Shown in pieces: positions 18,881-27,499 of a stretch of DNA of 64,000 bases. This stretch comes from Limosilactobacillus reuteri subsp. reuteri (GTDB lineage Bacteria; Bacillota; Bacilli; Lactobacillales; Lactobacillaceae), in NCBI RefSeq assembly GCF_000016825.1, contig NC_009513.1, positions 769,001 through 833,000 of the forward strand, in the 5' to 3' direction. Below the pieces are notes generated by a model. It was not told where the DNA came from. It made no database searches and saw nothing but the letters and a program-made list of their open reading frames with translations. The position numbers and the translations under genes were made by a program. Numbering within the stretch: position 1 is the stretch's first letter; each line of letters begins with the position of its first letter.

Positions 18881-19621
18881 ATGCAACGCTATTTTGTTAA
18901 TGCAACTCCAGCCGATGAAGTAACATTACCGCCTGAAGCAGCCCACCACTTGTTAAAGGTAATGCGCGCAGAGGTTGGCACAACTGTTGAACTTGTGTTA
19001 GCCGACCATTGTGTTTACCTTGCAACTCTTAGCGCTACAGAACCAACGGCAACATTAAAAATCAATCAAAAGTTAGATGCTGATAGTGAATTACCAGTTT
19101 CAGTGACACTTGCCTGCGGACTTCCAAAGACTAAAGAGAAACCAGAATTAATTGTTCAAAAGGCAACTGAATTGGGGGCAGACAAAATTGTCTTCTTCGA
19201 TGCGGCTCGCTCCATTAGTCACTGGCAGGGGAATAAGCAGAAACGAAAGATCGAACGTCTGCAAAAGATAGCTGAATCAGCAGCGGAACAATCCCATCGA
19301 AATAAGATTCCCCAGGTTGAATACAGTGCTAATCTTGATCAATTATTAGCCAATTATCCCGCTACTGAACGGATAGTTGCTTGGGAAGAATCAGCTAAAC
19401 AGGGAGAAACAAGTGCTTTAGCGCAACAATTTAATGCCCTTAAACCAGGAGACTCGATCCTTGCTGTTTTTGGCCCAGAAGGTGGGTTGTCGGAAAATGA
19501 AATTGCTAAAATGAATGAAGCTGGCGTGGTAGCAGCTGGTTTAGGACCACGAATTCTGCGGACTGAAACAGCGCCATTATATTTCATGGCAGCTATTTCA
19601 TATGCAATGGAATTGTCATAA
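18881..19621 (+). CDS. rsmE: 16S rRNA (uracil1498-N3)-methyltransferase
   Basis: RsmE methylates U1498 of 16S rRNA. The 246-residue protein has the N-terminal PUA-like domain and a SPOUT domain with VFGPEGGLSENE (near 197) and LGPRILRTETAPLY (near 223), the knot region that binds SAM. It directly follows prmA. Confidence 0.96.
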   Translation: MQRYFVNATPADEVTLPPEAAHHLLKVMRAEVGTTVELVLADHCVYLATLSATEPTATLKINQKLDADSELPVSVTLACGLPKTKEKPELIVQKATELGADKIVFFDAARSISHWQGNKQKRKIERLQKIAESAAEQSHRNKIPQVEYSANLDQLLANYPATERIVAWEESAKQGETSALAQQFNALKPGDSILAVFGPEGGLSENEIAKMNEAGVVAAGLGPRILRTETAPLYFMAAISYAMELS

Positions 19622-19699
19622 TGTAGCCGGCTTACTTATGGTAAAATAAAGAACAGCTTTAATCGGTGATTTAAAACTGAATATAGGTGTTGAGAGAGA

Positions 19700-20035
19700 A
19701 TGAATTTTATGAAAAAAGCATGGGAACATTTAGACAAACCATTATGGCTAGCTAGTATTTTAATTGGGATTGTATTGACGCTCGTTGTTGATAAGCTTCC
19801 ATTTGTTACGCGAGTGGTAATGGTAGAGATTGTCTTAATCCTTATTAATGGTATTTTTAGTATTTGGTCCGGTTATTGGATTTATAAGCACCAGCGAAAA
19901 TGGGGCGAGTTATTCATTTTTCCAATCCTTTACTTGATAACTGCGTATTTCTTTATGCCCCGATATACTTATTATTTTGCCCTTGCTTACTTAGCGCTTG
20001 CGTACTTATCCTGGGCAATGCGTCAACAAAAGTAA
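19700..20035 (+). CDS. integral membrane protein, 111 residues
   Basis: The family is not recognised. Four hydrophobic segments (about 15-31, 38-60, 71-84 and 86-104) indicate an integral membrane protein, with a short charged KHQRKWGE loop. The start is either ATG at 19700 or ATG at 19709; the GAGAGAG site fits 19709 better. The Rsh binding site begins right after its stop, so it probably belongs to the rsh operon. Confidence 0.65.
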   Translation: MNFMKKAWEHLDKPLWLASILIGIVLTLVVDKLPFVTRVVMVEIVLILINGIFSIWSGYWIYKHQRKWGELFIFPILYLITAYFFMPRYTYYFALAYLALAYLSWAMRQQK

Positions 20036-20053
20036 TTGAAAGGAGGTCGTCCG

Positions 20054-22291
20054 ATGTCAAAAGAAAAGGAATTGACACATGAAGATGTTCAAAAGATGGT
20101 TAGTTCTTATATGAATGAAGAACACGTTGCTTTAGTTGAAAAGGCATATCATTTTGCCGAGGTAGCTCACCATGACCAACGACGTAAATCTGGAGAACCG
20201 TATATTATTCATCCTATCCAAGTTGCGGGGATCCTTGCTAATCTTCATATGGATCCCGAAACAGTTTGTGCAGGATATTTACATGATATTGTAGAAGATA
20301 CTGGCGCAACCTTAGATGATATTAAAGAACTCTTTGGACCAACCATTGCAATGATTGTTGATGGTGATACAAAGCTTGGTAAGATTCGTTACAAATCAAA
20401 TAAAGAACAAATGGCTGCCACTCATCGTAAATTATTACTTGCAATGTCAAAGGATATTCGGGTAATGATTGTTAAGCTTGCGGACCGGCTTCATAATATG
20501 CGCACCCTTAAGCATTTGCGACCTGATAAGCAGCGCCGCATCTCAAATGAAACCCTTGAAATTTATGCTCCAATTGCAGATCGCTTGGGTATCAGTACTA
20601 TTAAGTGGGAACTAGAAGACCTGTCATTACGGTACTTAAATCCGCAACAATATTACCGGATTGTCCATTTGATGAATTCACGGCGCGATCAGCGGGTTGA
20701 CTATATTGATGAGTCAATTAAGTTAATAAAGAAGGCGATTGCGGATTTGGACTTAGGACCGAATGTTGAAATTTATGGCCGGCCTAAGCATATTTATTCT
20801 GTCTACCGTAAAATGGTTACTCAACATAAGCAATTTAGCCAAATCTATGACCTCCTCGCGGTTCGAATTGTCGTTGACTCAATTCGTGACTGTTATGCTG
20901 CTCTTGGAGCTATCCATACTAATTGGAAACCAATGCCTGGACGGTTTAAGGATTATATTGCAATGCCTAAGACTAACGGATACCAATCCTTGCATACAAC
21001 AATTATTGGACCAGAAGGACGACCATTAGAAGTGCAGATACGGACTCACAAGATGCATGAAATTGCTGAATATGGGGTTGCTGCTCACTGGGCATATAAA
21101 GAAGGTAAGACTAATGGAATCCAACAAACTCAGGATAGTCAAAAGCTAAATGTCGTCAAAGAAATCCTTGAATTACGAAGTGAAAGTCAAGGCACAGATG
21201 AATTTATGCAGGGGATTCAGAGTGATATATTTACTGATAAGGTCTATGCATTTACCCCTAAAGGTGACGTAATTGAAATGCCTAAGGGATCTGGCCCACT
21301 TGATATGGCTTACCAAATTCATACTGAGGTTGGTAATCATACAACTGGAGCTAAAGTAAATGGACGGATTGTACCCCTTGATTATGAGATCAAAAATGGT
21401 GACATTGTTGATATTTTGACTTCATCATCATCAGCTGGTCCAAGTCGTGATTGGTTTGATTTGGTTTCAACACGGCGGGCTCGTAATAAGATTCGCCAAT
21501 TCTTCCGTGCACACGATCGGGAAAAGAACATTGAAGAAGGAAAACAGCTTCTTGAAAATGAACTCCGTGAAGCAGGATACTCGCCAGCAGAATTGATGAC
21601 TGATGAAAAATGTGAGGAAGTTGCTCAGGAGAGTCATTATAATAGTAGTGATGACATGTTTGCGGCTCTAGGATTTGGTGACTTGGCTCCCGTGGGTATT
21701 AGAAATCGTTTTACTGCTGATATCCGGCAACAAGTTGAAAGCGACCGCCAACAAGCAGCAGAAAAAGCTGTATTAGAAGATCATCAGACTCTTGAAAAGC
21801 CGAATGAACGTGAAAAGCAAAAACAGGCTAAGGCATCGAGCGAGGGCGTAATTGTTGAAGGAGTTGACAATCTTCTTGTTCGTTTAAGTCATTGCTGTAG
21901 TCCAATCCCTGGAGATGCTATTACTGGCTACATTACCAAGGGACGAGGAGTGTCAGTTCACCGGGATGATTGCCCGAATATTAAAGCCGCCCGTAAGAAT
22001 GGCGAACGAATTGTTAGTGTATATTGGGCAAATCCTAATGGCGACAGAACAAACTACAATGCTGACTTGGAAGTTCAGGGATACAATCGAAATGGCTTAT
22101 TAAATGATGTTTTACGTTCAGTAAATAACAGTACGCGCTTCTTAAATTCAGTTAACGGAAAAGTTGACCACAATAAGATGGTGACAATTAGTTTGATTAT
22201 CGGAGTGCGTAATTTACGGCAGTTACAACTGATCATGGATGGCTTAAAGAACATTCCAGATGTTTACGTTGTCAAAAGAATTATTCGATAG
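20054..22291 (+). CDS. rel: bifunctional (p)ppGpp synthetase/hydrolase Rsh
   Basis: Rsh makes and degrades (p)ppGpp, the stringent-response alarmone. The HD hydrolase domain has HDIVEDTGATLDD near residue 77, and the synthetase domain has GRFKDYIAMPKTNGYQSLHTT near 300. A TGS domain (YAFTPKGDVIEMPKGS) and a C-terminal ACT domain follow, so both activities and the regulatory half are present in 745 residues. I use the ATG at 20054 because an AAAGGAGG site lies just before it. dtd starts 10 bp downstream. Confidence 0.95.
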   Translation: MSKEKELTHEDVQKMVSSYMNEEHVALVEKAYHFAEVAHHDQRRKSGEPYIIHPIQVAGILANLHMDPETVCAGYLHDIVEDTGATLDDIKELFGPTIAMIVDGDTKLGKIRYKSNKEQMAATHRKLLLAMSKDIRVMIVKLADRLHNMRTLKHLRPDKQRRISNETLEIYAPIADRLGISTIKWELEDLSLRYLNPQQYYRIVHLMNSRRDQRVDYIDESIKLIKKAIADLDLGPNVEIYGRPKHIYSVYRKMVTQHKQFSQIYDLLAVRIVVDSIRDCYAALGAIHTNWKPMPGRFKDYIAMPKTNGYQSLHTTIIGPEGRPLEVQIRTHKMHEIAEYGVAAHWAYKEGKTNGIQQTQDSQKLNVVKEILELRSESQGTDEFMQGIQSDIFTDKVYAFTPKGDVIEMPKGSGPLDMAYQIHTEVGNHTTGAKVNGRIVPLDYEIKNGDIVDILTSSSSAGPSRDWFDLVSTRRARNKIRQFFRAHDREKNIEEGKQLLENELREAGYSPAELMTDEKCEEVAQESHYNSSDDMFAALGFGDLAPVGIRNRFTADIRQQVESDRQQAAEKAVLEDHQTLEKPNEREKQKQAKASSEGVIVEGVDNLLVRLSHCCSPIPGDAITGYITKGRGVSVHRDDCPNIKAARKNGERIVSVYWANPNGDRTNYNADLEVQGYNRNGLLNDVLRSVNNSTRFLNSVNGKVDHNKMVTISLIIGVRNLRQLQLIMDGLKNIPDVYVVKRIIR

Positions 22292-22301
22292 GAGGATGCT
22301 T

Positions 22302-22739
22302 GTGCGAGTTGTTTTACAAAAAGTAAATCATGCAGCAGTTTCAATTGATGATGAAGTTGTTGGTAAAATTGGCCTTGGCTATTTTCTCTTAGTCGGTTTT
22401 GCTCCAGATGATACCGAAGAAAAGTTAAACTACTTAGTGCATAAAATTACTAATCTTCGTGTTTTTGAGGATGAAAACGGTAAGATGAATAAGGGGTTGC
22501 GGGACGTTAATGGTGCGATTTTATCAGTCTCCCAATTTACCCTTTATGCTGATACTAAGCATGGGAATCGTCCTGGTTTTTCACAGGCGGCTAGTCCTGA
22601 GATTGCTGAACCGTTATATGATCTTTTTAATCAAAAATTAGCTGCTACTGGTATTCCTGTTGAGACCGGACATTTTGGAGCAATGATGAAAATTGATTTG
22701 GAAAATGATGGTCCAACAACGATTATTTATGAACGCTAA
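22302..22739 (+). CDS. dtd: D-aminoacyl-tRNA deacylase
   Basis: Dtd removes D-amino acids (and Gly from tRNA-Ala) mischarged on tRNA. The 145-residue protein carries SVSQFTLYADT near residue 78 with the catalytic Ser-Gln-Phe-Thr, and NRPGFSQAASP. The C-terminal NDGPTTIIYER includes the Gly-Pro used across the dimer. The start is GTG at 22302, eight bases after AGGAGG. It follows rsh by 10 bp; rsh-dtd is a standard Firmicute pair. Confidence 0.95.
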   Translation: MRVVLQKVNHAAVSIDDEVVGKIGLGYFLLVGFAPDDTEEKLNYLVHKITNLRVFEDENGKMNKGLRDVNGAILSVSQFTLYADTKHGNRPGFSQAASPEIAEPLYDLFNQKLAATGIPVETGHFGAMMKIDLENDGPTTIIYER

Positions 22740-22748
22740 AAAGTAAAG

Positions 22749-22851
22749 AGGGAGCGAGACAGAAGTCACTTGTGACTTCGTTTTCGAGCCCCCGCAAGCA
22801 ACAATAGGCCTCTAACGTTCGGTTTGCCGGACATTAGAGGCCATTGTTGTA
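22749..22851. repeat. structured intergenic element with nested hairpins
   Basis: The segment opens with GGGAGCGAGAC. It contains an eight-base palindromic hairpin (GAAGTCAC / GTGACTTC, 22762-22779), a GAGCCCCC stretch able to pair with the opening G run, and a long hairpin at 22799-22850 with arms beginning CAACAAT and GGCCTCTAA and one bulged A. There is no ORF. GGGA-CAGAAGTC elements of this type recur between genes in lactobacilli and related Firmicutes, so I suspect a dispersed repeat. Only this copy is visible here. Confidence 0.5.
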
Positions 22852-22896
22852 CTGCGTATTTGCTTTTTATGAAAGTAACTTAACTTATGTCACAGT

Positions 22897-23745
22897 TTAG
22901 TATTGACTTAAAATTTGATCGACTGCGCCACCATAGCTTTCGCCAAATAAGATTAAATGCATGCATAGGTAATAGAAGCGATACCATGAAAGACGTTCAT
23001 CTAGCTGATCATCAAATGGAAAGACGCTGCTATATGCCTGGTAAAAACTATTATCAAAACCGCCAAAAACAGTTGTCATGGCTAAATCAAATTCACGATC
23101 CCCAAATAATGCATCTGGATCGATTAAGTATGGTTTATGATCGCCAGCAAATAAGAAGTTGCCGGCCCATAAATCACCATGAAGAAGACTAGGGATAACT
23201 TCATAGTGTTGGTAGTAATCAGTAAATTTATTAACCATTTGTTGGTAATGTTCTTGCCGCCATTTATTCCATCGTCCGCGTTGGCTTGCCACTTTTACTT
23301 CTGACTCTAGTCGCTGATTAATATAAAAATCAAGCCAGCTTGAGTTCCAAGAATTGTTTTTTACGAGGGCCTTGGTTTGATGATTGTCCATAAAGCCGAA
23401 TTCATCATTATGCTGTTGGTGCATTTTGGCAACGGCTAATCCCAGGTCAGCTTGATTACCCCAAGTCTCATCGAGCCAGTTTAAAATTAAATAGGCATTC
23501 CCGTCAATTTCACCATGGTAAAGTGGGGTCGGGGTATTAATGACCTTACCGATAGCTTTGAGACCATTAATTTCATGATTAAAATAATCTTGTGAATGGT
23601 TAGGTTGAACCTTTATAAAGTACCTATTTCCATCAGTAGTTGTGGCTTGATATGCTAAATTAATATCACCACCACTGACTGGTTTAACAGAAGTGAGATT
23701 TTTTAATGGAAGGCGCTTAAACCATGCTGTGTTTGGACTTTCCAA
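22897..23745 (-). CDS. fructosamine kinase family protein
   Basis: Members phosphorylate sugar-amine adducts on glycated proteins or free amines (protein repair). The 282-residue protein has the aminoglycoside-phosphotransferase-like kinase fold. VSGGDINLAYQ is the nucleotide loop, RYFIKV carries the ATP-contact Lys, LLHGDLWAGNFLF (near 189) carries the catalytic Asp, and YLIDPDALFGDREFDLAM is the metal-binding stretch. The substrate is not determinable. It interrupts the usual dtd-to-aspS neighbourhood on the opposite strand. GGAGGAAC precedes the ATG. Confidence 0.9.
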   Translation of the reverse strand: MESPNTAWFKRLPLKNLTSVKPVSGGDINLAYQATTTDGNRYFIKVQPNHSQDYFNHEINGLKAIGKVINTPTPLYHGEIDGNAYLILNWLDETWGNQADLGLAVAKMHQQHNDEFGFMDNHQTKALVKNNSWNSSWLDFYINQRLESEVKVASQRGRWNKWRQEHYQQMVNKFTDYYQHYEVIPSLLHGDLWAGNFLFAGDHKPYLIDPDALFGDREFDLAMTTVFGGFDNSFYQAYSSVFPFDDQLDERLSWYRFYYLCMHLILFGESYGGAVDQILSQY

Positions 23746-23842
23746 TTGATGTTCCTCCTTTATTAAATTACTTTATTTATACCATTTTTAGGCAAGTGTT
23801 GTTAAATAAAGTTGATTTATAAGGTACCAATTAACCTTAGTA

Positions 23843-23871
23843 TTGACATTTATGAGGGGATCGAGTAAGGT
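23843..23871 (+). promoter_or_regulatory. candidate promoter of the aspS leader
   Basis: TTGACA (23843-23848) is a perfect -35 box. The sequence at 17-bp spacing, TAAGGT, is a weak -10. It lies directly upstream of the T-box leader. Confidence 0.5.
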
Positions 23872-23894
23872 AAAAATGTAAATTAAAGATATTA

Positions 23895-24092
23895 ATAGCT
23901 GTTGATAAAGAATGCTCGGGTACTTGAAATTATCAGCGATTGGAGAAAGGTGAGAGCTCCAAATATTTCAGCCTCGATTGACCCTTTTGAAGCTGGGCAA
24001 TATGCTCCGTCGTTTAGACGTTATTTTTGAGTGATACCAAGGTGGTACCGTGCATTTGCACCCTTGTAATTTCAAGGGTGCTTTTTATTTAA
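23895..24092 (+). promoter_or_regulatory. T-box riboswitch controlling aspS, Asp specifier
   Basis: The T-box sequence AAGGTGGTACCGTG (24039-24052) is followed by a terminator with arms GCACCCTTG and CAAGGGTGC and a T run (24056-24090). In the stem I region TCAGCGATTGGAGAAAGG (23930 onward) matches the layout of the Gly T-box at 39300. The specifier in the equivalent position is GAC (23980-23982), an Asp codon. Uncharged tRNA-Asp should favour the antiterminator and aspS expression. Confidence 0.9.
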
Positions 24093-24126
24093 ACTGTTAT
24101 TAAAAACTGAAAGAGGTAAGCGGAGA

Positions 24127-25929
24127 ATGAAGAGAACAAATTATGCTGGGGATACAAATGAACAGCAAGTTGGACAAGAAGTTGTCTTAAAGGGTTGGGT
24201 AGCTAAGCGTCGTAACCTAGGTGGACTTATCTTTATTGATTTATGGGATCGGGAAGGAATCGTTCAACTAGTATTTAACGAAAAAGAAAATCCAGAAGCA
24301 TTTGAAATCGCAAATGCGGTTCGTAACCAATATGTTCTTGAGGTTCAAGGAAAAGTTCAGTTACGAGCAGAAAAAGAAATTAATCCGGATATGAAGACTG
24401 GTAAAGTCGAAGTAGCTGTTGATGAGGTTAAGGTATTAGCAAAGTCAGAAACAACGCCATTTGATATTACTGATGGTGTTGATGCTTCTGAAGACTTACG
24501 GATGAAGTACCGTTACCTTGATTTACGGCGACCAGAAATGATGCGTAATTTGAAGTTGCGGAGTAAGGTTGCTTCGATCGTGCACAATTACTATGATAAT
24601 GAAGGGTTTATGGATGTTGAAACTCCTGATTTAACACGGTCAACACCAGAAGGAGCACGTGACTATATTGTTCCATCACGTGTTTATCCCGGTCATTTCT
24701 ATGCTTTACCACAATCCCCACAATTATTTAAGCAATTGTTAATGGCAGCCGGAGTTGATAAATATTATCAATTGGCACGTTGTTTCCGGGATGAAGATCT
24801 TCGTGGTGACCGTCAACCAGAATTTACGCAAATCGATACTGAAATGAGTTTTGCAACTCCTGAAGATATCCAAACAGTTACAGAAGGTTTAATTAAGCGG
24901 GTAATGAAGGAAATCGTGGGAGTAGATGTTAAGACCCCATTTCCACGGATGGAATGGCAAGAAGCCATGGACAAGTATGGTTCCGATAAGCCTGATACTC
25001 GTTTCGGGATGTTGATTCATGACCTTTCTGATATTGTAAAGGACAGTTCATTTAAGGTCTTTGCTAATACTGTTGCTGATGGTAACTATGTTCGTGCAAT
25101 TCGCGTTCCTGGTGGAGCAGATAAGTATTCTCGGAAAGATATTTCTAAGTATGAAGAATACATTAAGCGTTTTGGTGCAAAGGGCCTTGCATGGGTTAAA
25201 GTAACTGCTGATGGTTACAATGGTCCAGTTGCTAAGTTCTTAAATGATCAAGTTGCCCAAATCAATGAAGAAATGGATGCCAAAGAAGGGGACTTAATCC
25301 TCTTTGTTGCTGGCAGTTTCCACGTTGTATCAGATTCACTTGGCTACCTTCGTCGGGCAATCGCTGAAGAGTTAGATATGATTAAGCCTGACCAATGGAA
25401 CTACTTATGGGTTGTCAATTGGCCAATGTTTGAATATGATGAAGGGTTTGGGAAGTGGATTGCCGCTCACCACCCATTCACAATGCTAAATGAAGAAGAC
25501 TTACATTACCTTGAAGATGGGGAAGATCCTCATAAAGCTCATGCTCAAAGTTACGACATTATCTTAAATGGTAACGAGATCGGTGGAGGATCAATTCGTA
25601 TCCACGATCCAAAGATTCAAGAAAAAGTTCTCAAGGCTCTTGGCTATACAAAGGAACGTGCAGAAGCGCGCTTCGGATTCTTGCTTAAGGCCTTAACAAT
25701 GGGGATGCCACCTGAGGGAGGACTTGCCTTTGGTTTAGACCGGTGGGTTATGTTACTAGCTCAAGCTGATAGTATTCGGGATGTTATTCCATTCCCTAAG
25801 AACTCGAAGGCAGTTGAACCATTAACGGCAGCTCCAGGTAAAGTTAGTGAACAACAACTTGATGATCTTAAAATTGAATTTGATGAAAAGATTGATTATA
25901 AGCTCGATCAAGATCCAGACGAACAATAA
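24127..25929 (+). CDS. aspS: aspartyl-tRNA synthetase
   Basis: A class II synthetase that charges tRNA-Asp. The N-terminal OB-fold anticodon-binding domain (residues 1-110) contains [22 protein letters not shown]. The catalytic core has motif 2 [19 protein letters not shown] near residue 218. The bacterial GAD insertion domain lies between motifs 2 and 3, and motif 3 ([13 protein letters not shown]) is near 530. At 600 residues it is complete. Expression is controlled by the T-box leader. The hisS gene that often precedes aspS is not here. Confidence 0.97.
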   Translation: MKRTNYAGDTNEQQVGQEVVLKGWVAKRRNLGGLIFIDLWDREGIVQLVFNEKENPEAFEIANAVRNQYVLEVQGKVQLRAEKEINPDMKTGKVEVAVDEVKVLAKSETTPFDITDGVDASEDLRMKYRYLDLRRPEMMRNLKLRSKVASIVHNYYDNEGFMDVETPDLTRSTPEGARDYIVPSRVYPGHFYALPQSPQLFKQLLMAAGVDKYYQLARCFRDEDLRGDRQPEFTQIDTEMSFATPEDIQTVTEGLIKRVMKEIVGVDVKTPFPRMEWQEAMDKYGSDKPDTRFGMLIHDLSDIVKDSSFKVFANTVADGNYVRAIRVPGGADKYSRKDISKYEEYIKRFGAKGLAWVKVTADGYNGPVAKFLNDQVAQINEEMDAKEGDLILFVAGSFHVVSDSLGYLRRAIAEELDMIKPDQWNYLWVVNWPMFEYDEGFGKWIAAHHPFTMLNEEDLHYLEDGEDPHKAHAQSYDIILNGNEIGGGSIRIHDPKIQEKVLKALGYTKERAEARFGFLLKALTMGMPPEGGLAFGLDRWVMLLAQADSIRDVIPFPKNSKAVEPLTAAPGKVSEQQLDDLKIEFDEKIDYKLDQDPDEQ

Positions 25930-25936
25930 ATAGAAC

Positions 25937-25994
25937 AAAAATAATCCTCGTGAAAAGGTACTTGAAGTGTACTGTTCACGAGGATTATTTTATT
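25937..25994 (+). terminator. terminator after aspS
   Basis: A long perfect stem, AATAATCCTCGTGAA / TTCACGAGGATTATT, has a 20-base loop and a TTTTATT tail. Confidence 0.9.
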
Positions 25995-26050
25995 AATGTC
26001 TTTAGACCTAGTTGAGTGCGCGAGCAGAGCGAGTGCACGAAACAAAAAAT

Positions 26051-26067
26051 CACCTGCTATGCGGGTG
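26051..26067 (+). repeat. left-end hairpin of the IS200-type element
   Basis: A seven-base-pair stem (one G-T pair) closes a TAT loop. It corresponds to the TnpA-recognised LE hairpin of the family. Confidence 0.75.
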
Positions 26068-26092
26068 GGCGATAAAAATTATATAAAAAAGG

Positions 26093-26147
26093 CCTCTTTT
26101 GCCTTAAGATGTAGGTGTTCAAGCCAAAGTCAATAAGGGAAAAGAGG
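26093..26147 (+). promoter_or_regulatory. 5' UTR stem hiding the tnpA ribosome binding site
   Basis: CCTCTTTT (26093-26100) pairs with AAAAGAGG (26140-26147). After one G-G mismatch the pairing continues as CCTT / AAGG (26102-26105 with 26135-26138). The right strand contains the tnpA Shine-Dalgarno sequence. IS200 elements are known to limit transposase translation with such a stem. Confidence 0.7.
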
Positions 26148-26157
26148 TTATATAAAT

Positions 26158-26616
26158 ATGGCTAATAAATTAAATAGCTTAGCCCATACGAAGTGGTTAT
26201 GTAAGTATCACATCGTATTCATACCAAAGTATAGACGTAAAGCGATCTTCAATCAATACCGAAGAGACCTGAGAGATTATATTCGTTTGTTGTGCAAATA
26301 TAAGGGAGTAGAAATAATTGAAGGTCATATGATGCCAGATCATGTGCACTTGTTAGTAAGTATTCCGCCGAAACTAAGTGTCTCGCAGTTTATGGGATAC
26401 TTAAAAGGGAAAAGTGCATTAATGATGTTTGATCGACATGCAAACTTAAAATACAAATATGGGAACCGACATTTTTGGGCTGAAGGCTACTATGTGAGTA
26501 CAGTTGGATTAAATGAATCCACGATAAAGAAGTATATCCGAGATCAAGAGAAACATGATATAGCAATGGATAAGCTAACAAGTGTGGAATATTCGGACCC
26601 TTTTAAGGGTAAGTGA
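26158..26616 (+). CDS. tnpA: IS200/IS605-type Y1 transposase TnpA
   Basis: TnpA is the single-strand HUH transposase that recognises the end hairpins and moves the element as ssDNA. The 152-residue protein has YHIVFIPKYRRK at the start, the HUH pair in MPDHVHLLVSIPP (near residue 63) and the helix with the catalytic Tyr in STIKKYIRDQEKHD (near 123). All motifs are intact, so it looks functional. Translation is probably throttled by the 5' stem. Confidence 0.95.
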   Translation: MANKLNSLAHTKWLCKYHIVFIPKYRRKAIFNQYRRDLRDYIRLLCKYKGVEIIEGHMMPDHVHLLVSIPPKLSVSQFMGYLKGKSALMMFDRHANLKYKYGNRHFWAEGYYVSTVGLNESTIKKYIRDQEKHDIAMDKLTSVEYSDPFKGK

Positions 26617-26734
26617 GGTAGTATAAACACCGCTTAAAGCGGTGGCAAAGTAGTCAGAGCATTTTGGCTTGAGCAAAGCGAAAGCCAGCGCCTTGAGACG
26701 CCGGCTTTTATTATCGGCTTATAGCCGATGTGCA

Positions 26735-26757
26735 AACCACCCGTTTGACGGGTGGTT
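26735..26757 (+). repeat. right-end hairpin of the IS200-type element
   Basis: A perfect ten-base-pair stem has a TTG loop. Its last bases (26756-26757) form part of the TAA stop codon of the minus-strand ABC ATPase gene. The smaller hairpins ACCGCTTAAAGCGGT (near 26629) and TCGGCTTATAGCCGA (near 26714) lie between tnpA and this end. Confidence 0.75.
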
Positions 26758-27499
26758 ATGATTTCAAAATCTTTTTCAAAAAGTCTTGTGCCCGTGGGCT
26801 AGTAGGGTGGGCAAAAAATTCTTCTGGATCTCCAGTTTCCTGAATATACCCATCTGCCATAAACCAGATTTGGTCTGCTACTTCACGAGCAAACCCCATC
26901 TCATGGGTAACAACCACCATTGTCATTCCCGATTCAGCTAAATCGCGCATTACTTTTAGTACCTCATCAACCATTTCGGGATCAAGGGCACTAGTTGGTT
27001 CGTCAAAGAGCATTACTTCCGGACTCATCTCAAGGGCCCGGGCAATGGCAACCCGTTGTTTTTGCCCTCCTGACAGTTGATCCGGATATTGTTGAGCTTT
27101 ATCGCTTAAACCAACTTTTTCTAGTAGTTCCATCGCAGTTTTAGCTGCTTCTTTTTCATTGATATTTTTAACTTTAACTGGTGCAATGGTGATATTTTTA
27201 AGGACTGTCATATTAGGAAAAAGATTGAAACTTTGAAAAACCATTCCCATCTTTTCTCGCAACTGATCGAGTTTTTTATCACTTAAGCCAATCAGATTCT
27301 GTCCTTCAAAAAGAACTTGTCCGCTTGTTGGTTGTTCGAGTGCATTTAAGCAACGGAGAAAAGTACTTTTACCTGCTCCTGAAGGGCCGATCACACAAAT
27401 TACTTGGCCCTTATCAACATGTTCGGAAATATCTTTTAAGACAATATTATTTTTGAATTTTTTCTGTAAGTTTTTAATTTCAATCATTTTAGTGGGCAT
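26756..27499 (-). CDS. polar amino acid ABC transporter, ATP-binding protein
   Basis: This ATPase drives the membrane permease encoded just upstream. The 247-residue protein has Walker [10 protein letters not shown] near residue 37, Q-loop FQSFNLFPN, signature [15 protein letters not shown] and Walker [15 protein letters not shown]. The best match is the GlnQ/HisP/ArtM type. The ATG at 27499 has GGGAG eight bases upstream and overlaps the permease gene's end by 11 bp, so translation is coupled. Its stop codon is supplied at the border of the IS200-type element, but the C-terminus looks complete. Confidence 0.92.
   Translation of the reverse strand: MPTKMIEIKNLQKKFKNNIVLKDISEHVDKGQVICVIGPSGAGKSTFLRCLNALEQPTSGQVLFEGQNLIGLSDKKLDQLREKMGMVFQSFNLFPNMTVLKNITIAPVKVKNINEKEAAKTAMELLEKVGLSDKAQQYPDQLSGGQKQRVAIARALEMSPEVMLFDEPTSALDPEMVDEVLKVMRDLAESGMTMVVVTHEMGFAREVADQIWFMADGYIQETGDPEEFFAHPTSPRAQDFLKKILKS

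Larger units (their letters stand above)
26040..26757 (+). mobile_element. IS200/IS605-family element, tnpA only
   Basis: A single HUH transposase gene lies between two subterminal hairpins: left CACCTGC-TAT-GCGGGTG (26051-26067) and right AACCACCCGT-TTG-ACGGGTGGTT (26735-26757). No tnpB is present. There are no terminal inverted repeats or target duplication, as expected for single-strand transposition. The left limit is uncertain by some 30 bp. The right hairpin overlaps the stop codon of the neighbouring ABC ATPase gene. Confidence 0.85.

Noticed and set aside
22887..23192. Plus-strand 101-codon frame opposite the fructosamine-kinase-like gene
   Set aside because: The minus-strand frame has clear kinase motifs; the plus frame has no family signs.
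26617..26757. A tnpB gene or remnant coding for an IS605 nuclease
   Set aside because: No frame in this 140-bp space resembles TnpB; the element has tnpA only.
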